From NCBI RefSeq assembly GCF_007673095.1, contig NZ_VDYZ01000004.1:1-64000 (forward strand): a DNA stretch of 64,000 nt, in the 5' to 3' direction. The notes below the pieces were generated by a model. It saw only the letters and a program-made list of their open reading frames with translations. It was not told the origin of the DNA and did not search any database. How positions within the stretch are numbered: the stretch's first letter is position 1; every line of letters starts with the position of its first letter. This stretch comes from Corynebacterium glyciniphilum AJ 3170. Lineage in GTDB: Bacteria; Actinomycetota; Actinomycetes; Mycobacteriales; Mycobacteriaceae. Shown here one piece after another: positions 54,720 through 62,257 of the stretch. A program made the translations under genes and the position numbers.

Positions 54720-55934
54720 ATGTCAGAAACCCACGACCACCCCACGAATCCGGAACGGCCGTTCGACGTCGTACTTTTCGGCGCCACCGGTTTTGCCGGA
54801 GGGCTCACTGCCGACTACCTGGCCGGGCACCTGCCCGAGTCGGGCAGGGTGGCTCTGGCAGGACGCAACCGCGGCAAGCTCGAGGCGGTGCGGGACCGTC
54901 TCGTCAGCGACAATCCGTCCATCTCGGATATCGGGCTGCTGCACGCCGACTCGACGGATCCGGCCTCTCTGCGTGAGGTCGCCCGCTCAGCGAAGGTCGT
55001 CATCACCACGGTGGGCCCGTACCTGGAGTACGGGGCAGATCTCGTCGCCGCCTGTGCTGGGGAGGGGACCGACTATGTGGATCTGACCGGGGAGCCGGAG
55101 TTCGTCGACCGGATGTTCCTGGAGAACGACGCCACAGCGCGGAGCACCGGTGCCCGGCTCGTCCACGCATGCGGATTCGATTCGATTCCTCATGACCTCG
55201 GGGCGCTGTACACCGCCAGGCAGCTTCCCGGAGATGCACCGATGGAGGCGCGAGGTGTCGTCCGGACCAACGCGTCCTTGTCCGGCGGGACCCTGCATTC
55301 CGGCCTGAAGCAGTTGTCACGCCTGCGACCGATGTGGCAGGCGGCGTCGGAACGGCGCAAGGCCGAGTCGCGCCCGTCCGACCGGCGGGCACGGATGACC
55401 CTGGGGTTCCCGCGACGTGACCGCGTCACGGGGACCTGGCTGATTCCGCTGCCGACGATCGACGGTCAGATCGTCACGCGGTCGGCCCTCACCGCACCGT
55501 CACCCGAGGACTACGGCCCGGAGTTCACCTACTCGCACAATGCCGGCGCGAAGAAGTTCCGGACGGTCCCGGCATCGGTCCTCGGATTCGTGCTCGGCAT
55601 CGCGGCGGTGCAGATCCCGCCGGTGCGTCGGGCGATCGCGCAGAGGATCGCCGCGGGTGACGGGCCCTCCCAGGAGCGTCGGGACAGGACCTGGTTCACC
55701 GTCGAGTTCGTGGGCACCGCCGCGGGGAAGACCGTCCACACCCGCGTGAGTGGGGGAGACCCGGGCTACACGGAGACGGCCAAGATGCTGGCGGAGTCGG
55801 CACTGTCGCTGGCGTTCGACGACAACCCGCCTCTCGCCGGCCAACTCACCACCGCCACGGCCATGGGGGAGAACCTCATCGACCGGCTGACGGCGGCGGG
55901 GATGATGTTCGAGGTGCTCAGCTACTCGGTGTGA
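54720..55934 (+). CDS. Saccharopine-dehydrogenase-like / trans-acting enoyl reductase protein
   Basis: The 404-aa protein has a Rossmann fold (VVLFGATGFAGGLTADYLA; ALAGRNRGKLEAVR), ITTVGPYLEYGADLVAACAGEGTDYVDLTGE and HACGFDSIPHDLG, the pattern of trans-acting enoyl reductases that in mycobacteria work in cell-envelope lipid synthesis (Rv2953 type). In corynebacteria the role is unknown. ATG 54720 follows GGAAGG; 54696 is an alternative. A single membrane-like helix (ASVLGFVLGIAAVQI) lies near residue 290. Confidence 0.85.
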   Translation: MSETHDHPTNPERPFDVVLFGATGFAGGLTADYLAGHLPESGRVALAGRNRGKLEAVRDRLVSDNPSISDIGLLHADSTDPASLREVARSAKVVITTVGPYLEYGADLVAACAGEGTDYVDLTGEPEFVDRMFLENDATARSTGARLVHACGFDSIPHDLGALYTARQLPGDAPMEARGVVRTNASLSGGTLHSGLKQLSRLRPMWQAASERRKAESRPSDRRARMTLGFPRRDRVTGTWLIPLPTIDGQIVTRSALTAPSPEDYGPEFTYSHNAGAKKFRTVPASVLGFVLGIAAVQIPPVRRAIAQRIAAGDGPSQERRDRTWFTVEFVGTAAGKTVHTRVSGGDPGYTETAKMLAESALSLAFDDNPPLAGQLTTATAMGENLIDRLTAAGMMFEVLSYSV

Positions 55935-55958
55935 CCGGGTACTCACCGGACATACGCT

Positions 55959-56000
55959 GAACCCGGCACCACCATCCGTGAGGAAGGTGGCACCGGGTTC
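55959..56000. terminator. Bidirectional hairpin between the enoyl-reductase-like gene and tRNA-His
   Basis: GAACCCGGCACCACC (55959-55973) and GGTGGCACCGGGTTC (55986-56000) pair with two mismatches. It can end transcription of the plus-strand gene and of tRNA-His on the minus strand. No T-run. Confidence 0.7.
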
Positions 56001-56009
56001 ATTCTTCGG

Positions 56010-56082
56010 GGTGGCTGACGGGACTCGAACCCGCGACACCCAGGATCACAACCTGGTGCTCTACCAGCTGAACTACAGCCAC
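56010..56082 (-). tRNA. tRNA-His (anticodon GTG)
   Basis: Acceptor arms GTGGCTG and CAGCCAC pair, discriminator C, D-arm GTTCAGCTGG, anticodon loop TTGTGAT reads GTG, T-loop TTCGAGT. Base 56083 supplies the extra G at position -1. Confidence 0.96.
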
Positions 56083-56178
56083 CATGCATGCATAACGGCA
56101 ACCAGGCCCGGCGTCGTTGCTGCAGCGGGATTCATACTAGACCACGCCCGGCGACCACACCAAACGTGCCGCTCACCG

Positions 56179-56808
56179 TCAGATCGGGTTGGCCTCGGAC
56201 GCCGCGTCGGCGAACTCCTTCGCCTCACCGTTGGTGGGCCCGGGGGCAGGAACGAACAAGGCACGGCGGTAGTAGTCGAGTTCACGGATGGACTCCCGGA
56301 TGTCCGCCAGTGCCCGGTGCTGCATCCCCTTGTCCGGCTGGTTGCTGTAGGCACGCGGGTACCAGCGACGTGCGAGTTCCTTGATGGAGGACACGTCGAT
56401 CATGCGGTAGTGCAGGAACGCGTCCAGGTCAGGCATGTACCGGGAGATGAACTTGCGGTCACTGGCGATGGAATTGCCTGCCAGCGGCGCGGCGCCGGAG
56501 ACGGGCACGTACCTCTTCAGGTACTCCACCACCTGTGCTTCCGCGTCGGCGACACTCACCGGACTCTCACGGATCTGCTCGGTGAGACCGGAGTTCGCGT
56601 GCATCCTGGCGACGAAGTCATCCATGCCGGCGAGGTCGTCCTCGGAGGCGTGGATCACGATGTCGATGCCGTCGTCCAACGGGGTCAGGTCGGCGTCCGT
56701 GACGACGACGGCGATCTCGACGAGGACGTGCCGGTCCGGGTCGAGCCCGGTCATCTCGCAGTCGGCCCAGACGATCCGGTCGTTCTTGGCGATCTGGTTC
56801 GGGGTCAT
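56179..56808 (-). CDS. orn: Oligoribonuclease
   Basis: The 209-aa DEDDh 3'-5' exonuclease degrades short RNAs, including pGpG. The acidic residues are in [12 protein letters not shown], the middle block in [16 protein letters not shown], and [11 protein letters not shown] near the C-terminus. The C-terminal tail ([13 protein letters not shown]) is acidic. It is essential or near-essential in many bacteria. It is followed by the cmrA-like gene at 56821-57666, upstream on this strand. Confidence 0.97.
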   Translation of the reverse strand: MTPNQIAKNDRIVWADCEMTGLDPDRHVLVEIAVVVTDADLTPLDDGIDIVIHASEDDLAGMDDFVARMHANSGLTEQIRESPVSVADAEAQVVEYLKRYVPVSGAAPLAGNSIASDRKFISRYMPDLDAFLHYRMIDVSSIKELARRWYPRAYSNQPDKGMQHRALADIRESIRELDYYRRALFVPAPGPTNGEAKEFADAASEANPI

Positions 56809-56820
56809 GAGTACAGGACC

Positions 56821-57666
56821 TTACTCGTGCCCCTGGCCTTCGGCCATGCGGGAGTACGCCGCGCCGAACACCGGGGCCGTCAGGCGGCGGGGAAGGTAGG
56901 TGGACAGGACGTTCGCCACCTTCGACAGGCCACCGGGTACGACACGCAGCTTGTTCACCGCAAGTGCGTCGAGGGTCTCTGTCGCGCAGTCCGGGTACGT
57001 CGTCCACACGAAATCCGGGGTGGCCCGGTCGACGATCGTCCGCTCCGCGTCGTCCTTCACCTCCTCCCGCACCGGTCCCGGTGCGAGGAGGGTGCAGCGG
57101 ACGCCGGTGTTCCTCAGTTCGTAGTGCAGTGCTTCGGTGAAGGTGTTCACCAGGGCCTTCGTACCGACGTAGGTCGCATTGTTCGGGATGGCGGCGTTGC
57201 CGGCGACCGAGCCCACGTTGACGATCCCGGCGTCCCCGCTGGCCACCATGCCCGGGAGAACGGCAGAGGTCAGTTCGAAGACCGCGGTGGCGTTGAGTTC
57301 GAACTGGAGCCGCTCATAGGACGGGTCGAGTGTGCGGAACTCGCCGAACGTGGCGACACCGGCGGAGTTGATGATGATGTGGACGTCCCGTGCCGTGAGC
57401 TCATCGATCAGGGTGGCGCGGGCCGACGCGTCGGCGAGGTCACAGGCGCGGATCTCGGCGGTGACGTCCGGACGGGTGCTGGCGAGCTCGTCGCGGACCT
57501 GTTCCATCGGCCCGGTCGTACGGGCGACAAGCAGGAGGTTGTGTCCCCGGCGGCCGAGTTCCAGCGCGATCGCCTGCCCGATGCCCGACGAGGCACCGGT
57601 GACGACGGCGACGCGGTCCGGGCCGGGGGCGGGGAGGGCGGAATGTCGGTGGGAACGGCGGAACAC
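56821..57666 (-). CDS. cmrA: Short-chain reductase, probable mycolate keto-ester reductase CmrA
   Basis: The 281-aa SDR enzyme has the NAD(P) motif VTGASSGIGQA, DLADA, INSAGVATFGEF, the catalytic GSVAGN/YVGTKALV (Tyr-x3-Lys) and a helical C-terminus. CmrA reduces the beta-keto group to finish mycolic acids, and its gene lies next to orn in mycobacteria and corynebacteria, as here. That synteny and the NSAGVATFG context are the basis for the name; other SDR substrates are not excluded. GTG 57666 has GAGGAG 8 bases upstream. Confidence 0.85.
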   Translation of the reverse strand: MFRRSHRHSALPAPGPDRVAVVTGASSGIGQAIALELGRRGHNLLLVARTTGPMEQVRDELASTRPDVTAEIRACDLADASARATLIDELTARDVHIIINSAGVATFGEFRTLDPSYERLQFELNATAVFELTSAVLPGMVASGDAGIVNVGSVAGNAAIPNNATYVGTKALVNTFTEALHYELRNTGVRCTLLAPGPVREEVKDDAERTIVDRATPDFVWTTYPDCATETLDALAVNKLRVVPGGLSKVANVLSTYLPRRLTAPVFGAAYSRMAEGQGHE

Positions 57667-57984
57667 GGTAGCGGACTCCTCGGTGTGGACGGGGCGAAGT
57701 GCCACTTCAGGCTACACCGGAGACCGTCGCCGTCAGAGAGCGGGAATACACCAGTTCGTGCGGGCCGGCGGGTGCATCGTCCTTCTCCGATGTGGGGAAC
57801 GGGGGGAGGTGGCGATTGGATGAGTGGGCGGTTCGTGGGTATGTTGACCAGGATGTGGAATGCGGGGGTGAAAACCGGGGCTGATCCAGCCCCGAGGCCC
57901 AGCCCCACACGGAACAACATTAGCCACGGGATAGTACTCGCTTTACTCTGTAACTGACGTCCATGACCCATGAGAGGACATACC
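57667..57984. other. Intergenic region cmrA / dicarboxylate transporter
   Basis: These 318 bases hold both promoters of the divergent genes. A small hairpin CGGGGCTG-ATC-CAGCCCCG lies at 57876-57894. TACTCT and TAACTG near 57940-57950 are possible -10 boxes for the transporter. No gene with a ribosome site is visible. Confidence 0.5.
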
Positions 57985-59625
57985 ATGTCTGCACAATCCG
58001 GCGAGGGCGGAGACCCGTCCGGCGCCGTCACCGAGTCCAAGGCCGGCGACACTCCCGAGAACAACAGCCCGGTCGACGAACAGCGCCAGGCGGGGGACGT
58101 CGAGCGCGCCAACAACCGTAAACGCTTCATCGGGCTGGGCGTCGGCCTTGTTCTGGCCGTCATCATCTACTTCATCTTCCCGTCCAACGGTGCGGATCTG
58201 GTGAATGAGGCGCACCCGGAGGACGAGAACGGACCGTTCTCTCTCAGCGCCATGAGCGTCACGGCGGCGGTGATGGTGCTGATGGGCGCATGGTGGATGA
58301 CCGGCGCGCTGCCGTTGGCGGCAACGGCGATGGTGCCGCTCGTGGCGTTCCCGATCCTGCAGGTCGCGCCCATGGGGGACGCGTCTGCCCCGTACGCTGA
58401 TCCGACGATCTTCCTCTTCATGGGCGGGTTCGTCCTGGCCCTCGGGATCCAACGCTGGGGGCTGCACCGCCGGTTGGCGCTGCTGGTGGTGTACACCGTC
58501 GGCACGAAGCCGAAGCAGCTGGTCCTGGGATTCATGATCGCGACGGGCTTCATGTCCATGTGGGTGTCCAACACCGCGACCGCTGTGGTGATGCTTCCGA
58601 TCGGTGTCTCCGTGCTGACCCTGACCGCCGAACGGGTCGGCGGCTGGGAGAACCAGAAGAAGTTCGCGACCGCACTCATGCTGGCCATCGCATACTCCGC
58701 TTCCATCGGTTCCCTCGGCACGCTGATCGGTACACCGCCCAATGCGTTCCTCGCGGCGTACATGTCATCCACCCACGGCATCGAGATCGGCTTCGGACGC
58801 TGGATGATGGTCGGTCTTCCCCTGGCAGTCGTGTTCACCGTCGTGGCCTGGCTCGTGCTGGTGACTGTCTTCAAACCGGAGATGGACGAGATTCCTGGCG
58901 GGAAGGAGCTGATCCGCAAAGAGATCGACGACATGGGGAAGATCACCCGCCCGGAGGTCATCGCCGGGATCATCTTCCTGTGCACCGCAATTGCCTGGAT
59001 CACCATCCCGTTGCTGGCCGAGTACGTGTCCTGGTGGTCGATCAGTATCGCTGACGCCGCCATCGCGATGACCGCCGCCGTGGTGATGTTCATCGTCCCC
59101 GTCAACAAGAGAGGCACCCGGGTGATGGACTGGGAGCACGCCAAGGCGCTCCCCTGGGACGTCCTGATCCTCTTCGGCGGTGGGCTGTCTCTGTCGTCGA
59201 TGGTGACGGCGTCCGGCCTGTCCCTGTGGATCGGCGAGATGGTCAAGGGCATGGAGGTGCTGCCCATCGTTCTGCTGGTCTTCGCCATCGCCGCGGTCGT
59301 GCTGGCACTGACCGAGTTCACCTCGAACACGGCCACCGCGGCGACCTTCATCCCGATCATGGGTGGTGTGGCCATCGGCATCGGCCTGACCGGCGACGGC
59401 ATGATGAACATCATGCTGCTCATCGTCCCCACCGCCCTCGCCGCGAGCTGTGCGTTCATGCTGCCGGTCGCGACGCCGCCGAACGCCATCGCCTACGGAT
59501 CGGGCTATGTGAAGGCCGCTGACATGCTCAAGGGCGGTGTCTGGCTGAACATCGTCGGCGTCTTCCTGATCACCTTGACGGTGTTCGCCCTCGCCGTGCC
59601 GGTGTTCGGCCTGACGTTCGGGTAG
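57985..59625 (+). CDS. DASS/SLC13-family dicarboxylate transporter
   Basis: The 546-aa protein has a hydrophilic N-terminus of about 45 residues, then eleven or so helices, with the two DASS signatures MWVSNTATAVVMLPIG and TEFTSNTATAATFIPIMG (each SNT motif binds a carboxylate and Na+). It resembles the corynebacterial dicarboxylate importer DccT, which brings in succinate, fumarate and malate with sodium. ATG 57985 follows GAGAGGA; ATG 57970 upstream is less likely. Confidence 0.9.
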   Translation: MSAQSGEGGDPSGAVTESKAGDTPENNSPVDEQRQAGDVERANNRKRFIGLGVGLVLAVIIYFIFPSNGADLVNEAHPEDENGPFSLSAMSVTAAVMVLMGAWWMTGALPLAATAMVPLVAFPILQVAPMGDASAPYADPTIFLFMGGFVLALGIQRWGLHRRLALLVVYTVGTKPKQLVLGFMIATGFMSMWVSNTATAVVMLPIGVSVLTLTAERVGGWENQKKFATALMLAIAYSASIGSLGTLIGTPPNAFLAAYMSSTHGIEIGFGRWMMVGLPLAVVFTVVAWLVLVTVFKPEMDEIPGGKELIRKEIDDMGKITRPEVIAGIIFLCTAIAWITIPLLAEYVSWWSISIADAAIAMTAAVVMFIVPVNKRGTRVMDWEHAKALPWDVLILFGGGLSLSSMVTASGLSLWIGEMVKGMEVLPIVLLVFAIAAVVLALTEFTSNTATAATFIPIMGGVAIGIGLTGDGMMNIMLLIVPTALAASCAFMLPVATPPNAIAYGSGYVKAADMLKGGVWLNIVGVFLITLTVFALAVPVFGLTFG

Positions 59626-59640
59626 CAACCACGCACTGGT

Positions 59641-59667
59641 CCCGGTGCCCACGCCCTGCGCACCGGG
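59641..59667 (+). terminator. Weak hairpin after the dicarboxylate transporter
   Basis: CCCGGTGC (59641-59648) and GCACCGGG (59660-59667) form an 8-bp stem shortly after the stop codon. Confidence 0.5.
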
Positions 59668-59746
59668 GCCGATTCTGAGGAAGGTTTGCCGCATAGTAGC
59701 CTCAGCCCGAGATGTCTTCAGGCTATGTAGAGAGTGAGCGGATGCA

Positions 59747-60898
59747 GTGCCCCCCGAAGTGACCCCGTCGTCGGGCATCCCGTCCTCAGAACGCGGCCAG
59801 GTCGGTCTCCGCAGCCAGCGCGACCGGATCGGCCGGGTCGGTTGGGTCGACGCAGCCAAAGGTCTCTGCATCCTGTTGGTTGTCGCCGGGCACGCGAACA
59901 TCACCCTGAACAACAACGGTTACGACACCGGCATCTGGGAGAGAATAAGCCTGATGCTCGGGCCGTTCCGCATGCCGCTGTTCTTTCTGCTGACGGGTCT
60001 GTTCGCGGCGCGAGCCCTTTCTGAGCGCTGGCGGTCCTTCGCCGACCGCCGGATCTGGATCATGGTGTGGCTGTTCGTGCTCTGGGTGCCGATACGGGAG
60101 ATCTGGTTGTCGATGGTGCCGCTCACCTCCGTGGGCAACAGTGACGGCATCCCTGCGCCACAGGGCCTCGATCCGGAGAACTGGGGGCCGATGGCTGAAC
60201 GCATCGCACTGTCGGTGCTGGGGCCGGAATCCTACCTGTGGTTCGTGTACGCGCTGGCGTTGTTCGCCGTCGTGTCGAAACTGACACGTCGGATACCACC
60301 GGTGATCCAGCTTCTGGCGGCCATGGCCCTCAGCGTGCTGAGCCCCTTGGCGGAGTTCGGGTGGCCGTGGAACGACATCCTACGGACCTATTTCTTCTAC
60401 CTGCTGGGAATGTACGGCGCGCCGTGGATCCACCGGCTGGCACAACGCCGCTCACTGTGGGTCATCGCCGGTTCCGTGTCCGTCTACACAGTGGTCGCGG
60501 TATGGATCGACGCCACCCACGACCACTTCAACTTCGGGCTCAACGGTCCTGTCCGACTGTTCCTGGCCCTGGTGGGGATCGTCGCCGTCATCAGTGTGTT
60601 CTCCTACATGGATTCCTGGCGGATCACCGTGCCGTTCAGCACGGTCGGCTCACGGACACTTCCAGTGTTCCTCATGCACATCATGGTGCTGGCGACGGTG
60701 GCCTTCGTCTTCGACCTCGTCCTCCCGGCTGACCCGGGGCTGCCTCTGCAACCGCTGATCCTCGCGGGCATCGCCGCCGTGCTCTGCCTGGGACTGCACA
60801 AGGTACTCGTGGCGTGTGGCTTCTCGTGGCTGTTCCGGCGACCGCAGTGGATGCGGCGGCGCTACCTCGCCAGTGAACGGCGACGACGCGAACCGTGA
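59747..60898 (+). CDS. Acyltransferase-3 family membrane protein
   Basis: The 383-aa protein has about ten helices and the acyltransferase-3 opening RVGWVDAAKGLCILLVVAGH (His of the active-site region) and FRMPLFFLLTGLFAARA. These enzymes transfer acetyl, succinyl or acyl groups to sugars or lipids at the membrane. Specificity is unknown. A GTG at 59747 is the first usable start, with a weak ribosome site. Confidence 0.85.
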   Translation: MPPEVTPSSGIPSSERGQVGLRSQRDRIGRVGWVDAAKGLCILLVVAGHANITLNNNGYDTGIWERISLMLGPFRMPLFFLLTGLFAARALSERWRSFADRRIWIMVWLFVLWVPIREIWLSMVPLTSVGNSDGIPAPQGLDPENWGPMAERIALSVLGPESYLWFVYALALFAVVSKLTRRIPPVIQLLAAMALSVLSPLAEFGWPWNDILRTYFFYLLGMYGAPWIHRLAQRRSLWVIAGSVSVYTVVAVWIDATHDHFNFGLNGPVRLFLALVGIVAVISVFSYMDSWRITVPFSTVGSRTLPVFLMHIMVLATVAFVFDLVLPADPGLPLQPLILAGIAAVLCLGLHKVLVACGFSWLFRRPQWMRRRYLASERRRREP

Positions 60899-60959
60899 CG
60901 GCCCCGTCCGCCACCGTCCACGGAGGGCGGGAAGTGGACATGTGACGGTCTACTCGCGT

Positions 60960-60965
60960 TATCGT
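60960..60965 (+). promoter_or_regulatory. -10 box of the second acyltransferase gene (leaderless)
   Basis: TATCGT, 6 bases before GTG 60972. Confidence 0.45.
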
Positions 60966-60971
60966 GGCCGC

Positions 60972-62039
60972 GTGTCCACCCGTAACCACCGCCTCGACCG
61001 TGCCAAAGGGATCCTCATCTTCACCGTCGTCCTGGGGCACCTGCTGGCGAGGGCCGCGCCCTGGGACTCCGATGTGCTGCGTGCACCGATGTACTTCATC
61101 TACTCGTTCCATATGCCGGCATTCATCTTCCTGGCGGGTATCACGGCGAAATCCAGCCGGCTCCCGGAACGTATCCTCAGCTTCCTCGTGCTGCTGGCCA
61201 CCGTGCTGCCACTCATGTGGGGCTGGTTGTGGATATTCGACCTTTCCCCGGACTTCGAGTTCCTCACACCCTTCTGGTACACGTGGTTCCTTCTCGCGAT
61301 GGCGTGGTGGATGCTCACCGTACCGTTCATCGAACGATTCCCCCGCGCAGCGCTCGTCACCTCGGTGTTGACCGGCACTTTCGGCGCAGTCCTCCCGGCG
61401 TTCGACAACGAACTCTCCGTGGTCCGCACACTGGTTTTCTGGCCGTTCTTCGTGATCGGGAAGCTCTACGGCCAGCAACTCCTTGACTGGGCAGGCCGGC
61501 TCACCGTCTGGCGGAGGATCGGACTCACCGTTGCCGCAGTGGCGGTGACCGGATACTTCTACCTCATCAGGCTCGACAACGACTGGTTCTACGGGAACCA
61601 CAAGTTCGTCCACTTCGACGTCAGCCTCCCGGAAGGGGTGGGCATCCGCCTGATCCTCGACGTCGGCGCCGCACTCATGACCCTGGCACTGCTGTCCTGG
61701 GTCGGAGACCGGGAGTCGTTGCTGGCCACCGTGGGTCGACACAGTCTCTCGGTCTACGTGCTCCACGGCTTCGTCGTGCGCGCCCTCGAGCCTGTGCTCG
61801 CGGGCAGCCTCGAGGTGTACGGCCCGCTCGTGATTCTCGGCATCTGTGTGGCTCTGGCGGTGCTGGCGACGTGGCTGCTGGCGTGGGGGCCGTTCGACCG
61901 TGCCCTACGGTGGTACGCCTCGACCGTCACCGAGCTTCTCCTCAGACCGTTCGCGCCCTTGCGCCGCGCCACGGGTGGTGCGGCCCGCGTTGAGGGTCGT
62001 GAAGTAACAGCCAACAACTGGCACAACAACCGCGAATGA
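60972..62039 (+). CDS. Acyltransferase-3 family membrane protein (fucose 4-O-acetylase-like)
   Basis: The 355-aa protein has the pattern RLDRAKGILIFTVVLGHLL then YFIYSFHMPAFIFLAGI, the NolL/fucose-acetylase variant of acyltransferase-3, with ten helices. It follows another such gene by 73 bases and its C-terminal cytoplasmic tail is basic. GTG 60972 directly follows a -10-like box; GTG 60942 with GGGCGGGA upstream is a competing start. Function is not known. Confidence 0.82.
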   Translation: MSTRNHRLDRAKGILIFTVVLGHLLARAAPWDSDVLRAPMYFIYSFHMPAFIFLAGITAKSSRLPERILSFLVLLATVLPLMWGWLWIFDLSPDFEFLTPFWYTWFLLAMAWWMLTVPFIERFPRAALVTSVLTGTFGAVLPAFDNELSVVRTLVFWPFFVIGKLYGQQLLDWAGRLTVWRRIGLTVAAVAVTGYFYLIRLDNDWFYGNHKFVHFDVSLPEGVGIRLILDVGAALMTLALLSWVGDRESLLATVGRHSLSVYVLHGFVVRALEPVLAGSLEVYGPLVILGICVALAVLATWLLAWGPFDRALRWYASTVTELLLRPFAPLRRATGGAARVEGREVTANNWHNNRE

Positions 62040-62057
62040 CCATTTTCCGGGCATAAC

Positions 62058-62098
62058 AAAGGCCGTCACCTTAGTATCTATGCAGGTGACGGCCTTTT
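62058..62098. terminator. Intrinsic terminator shared by the acyltransferase and tRNA-Arg
   Basis: AAAGGCCGTCACCT (62058-62071) and AGGTGACGGCCTTT (62084-62097) form a 14-bp perfect stem with T-rich ends on both sides. It ends the plus-strand acyltransferase run and the minus-strand tRNA-Arg. Confidence 0.9.
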
Positions 62099-62103
62099 CG
62101 TGG

Positions 62104-62177
62104 TGCCCCCGGCAGGATTCGAACCCGCGACCGACCGGGTAGAAACCGGTTGCTCTCATCCACTGAGCTACGGAGGC
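62104..62177 (-). tRNA. tRNA-Arg (anticodon TCT)
   Basis: Acceptor arms GCCTCCG and CGGGGGC pair (one G-T wobble), D-arm GCTCAGTGGATGAGAGC, anticodon loop TTTCTAC reads TCT, T-loop TTCGAAT, discriminator A. Confidence 0.96.
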
Positions 62178-62244
62178 TTGCGGTAGTCATCGTAATGCAC
62201 GCGGGCGCGGGGACGTGGAATCGGGGTACAGGGGTCCCAGCTAG

Positions 62245-62250
62245 TAACGT
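62245..62250 (+). promoter_or_regulatory. -10 box of the CopD/CtaG fusion gene (leaderless)
   Basis: TAACGT, 7 bases before ATG 62258. Confidence 0.5.
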
Positions 62251-62257
62251 TCAGGGC

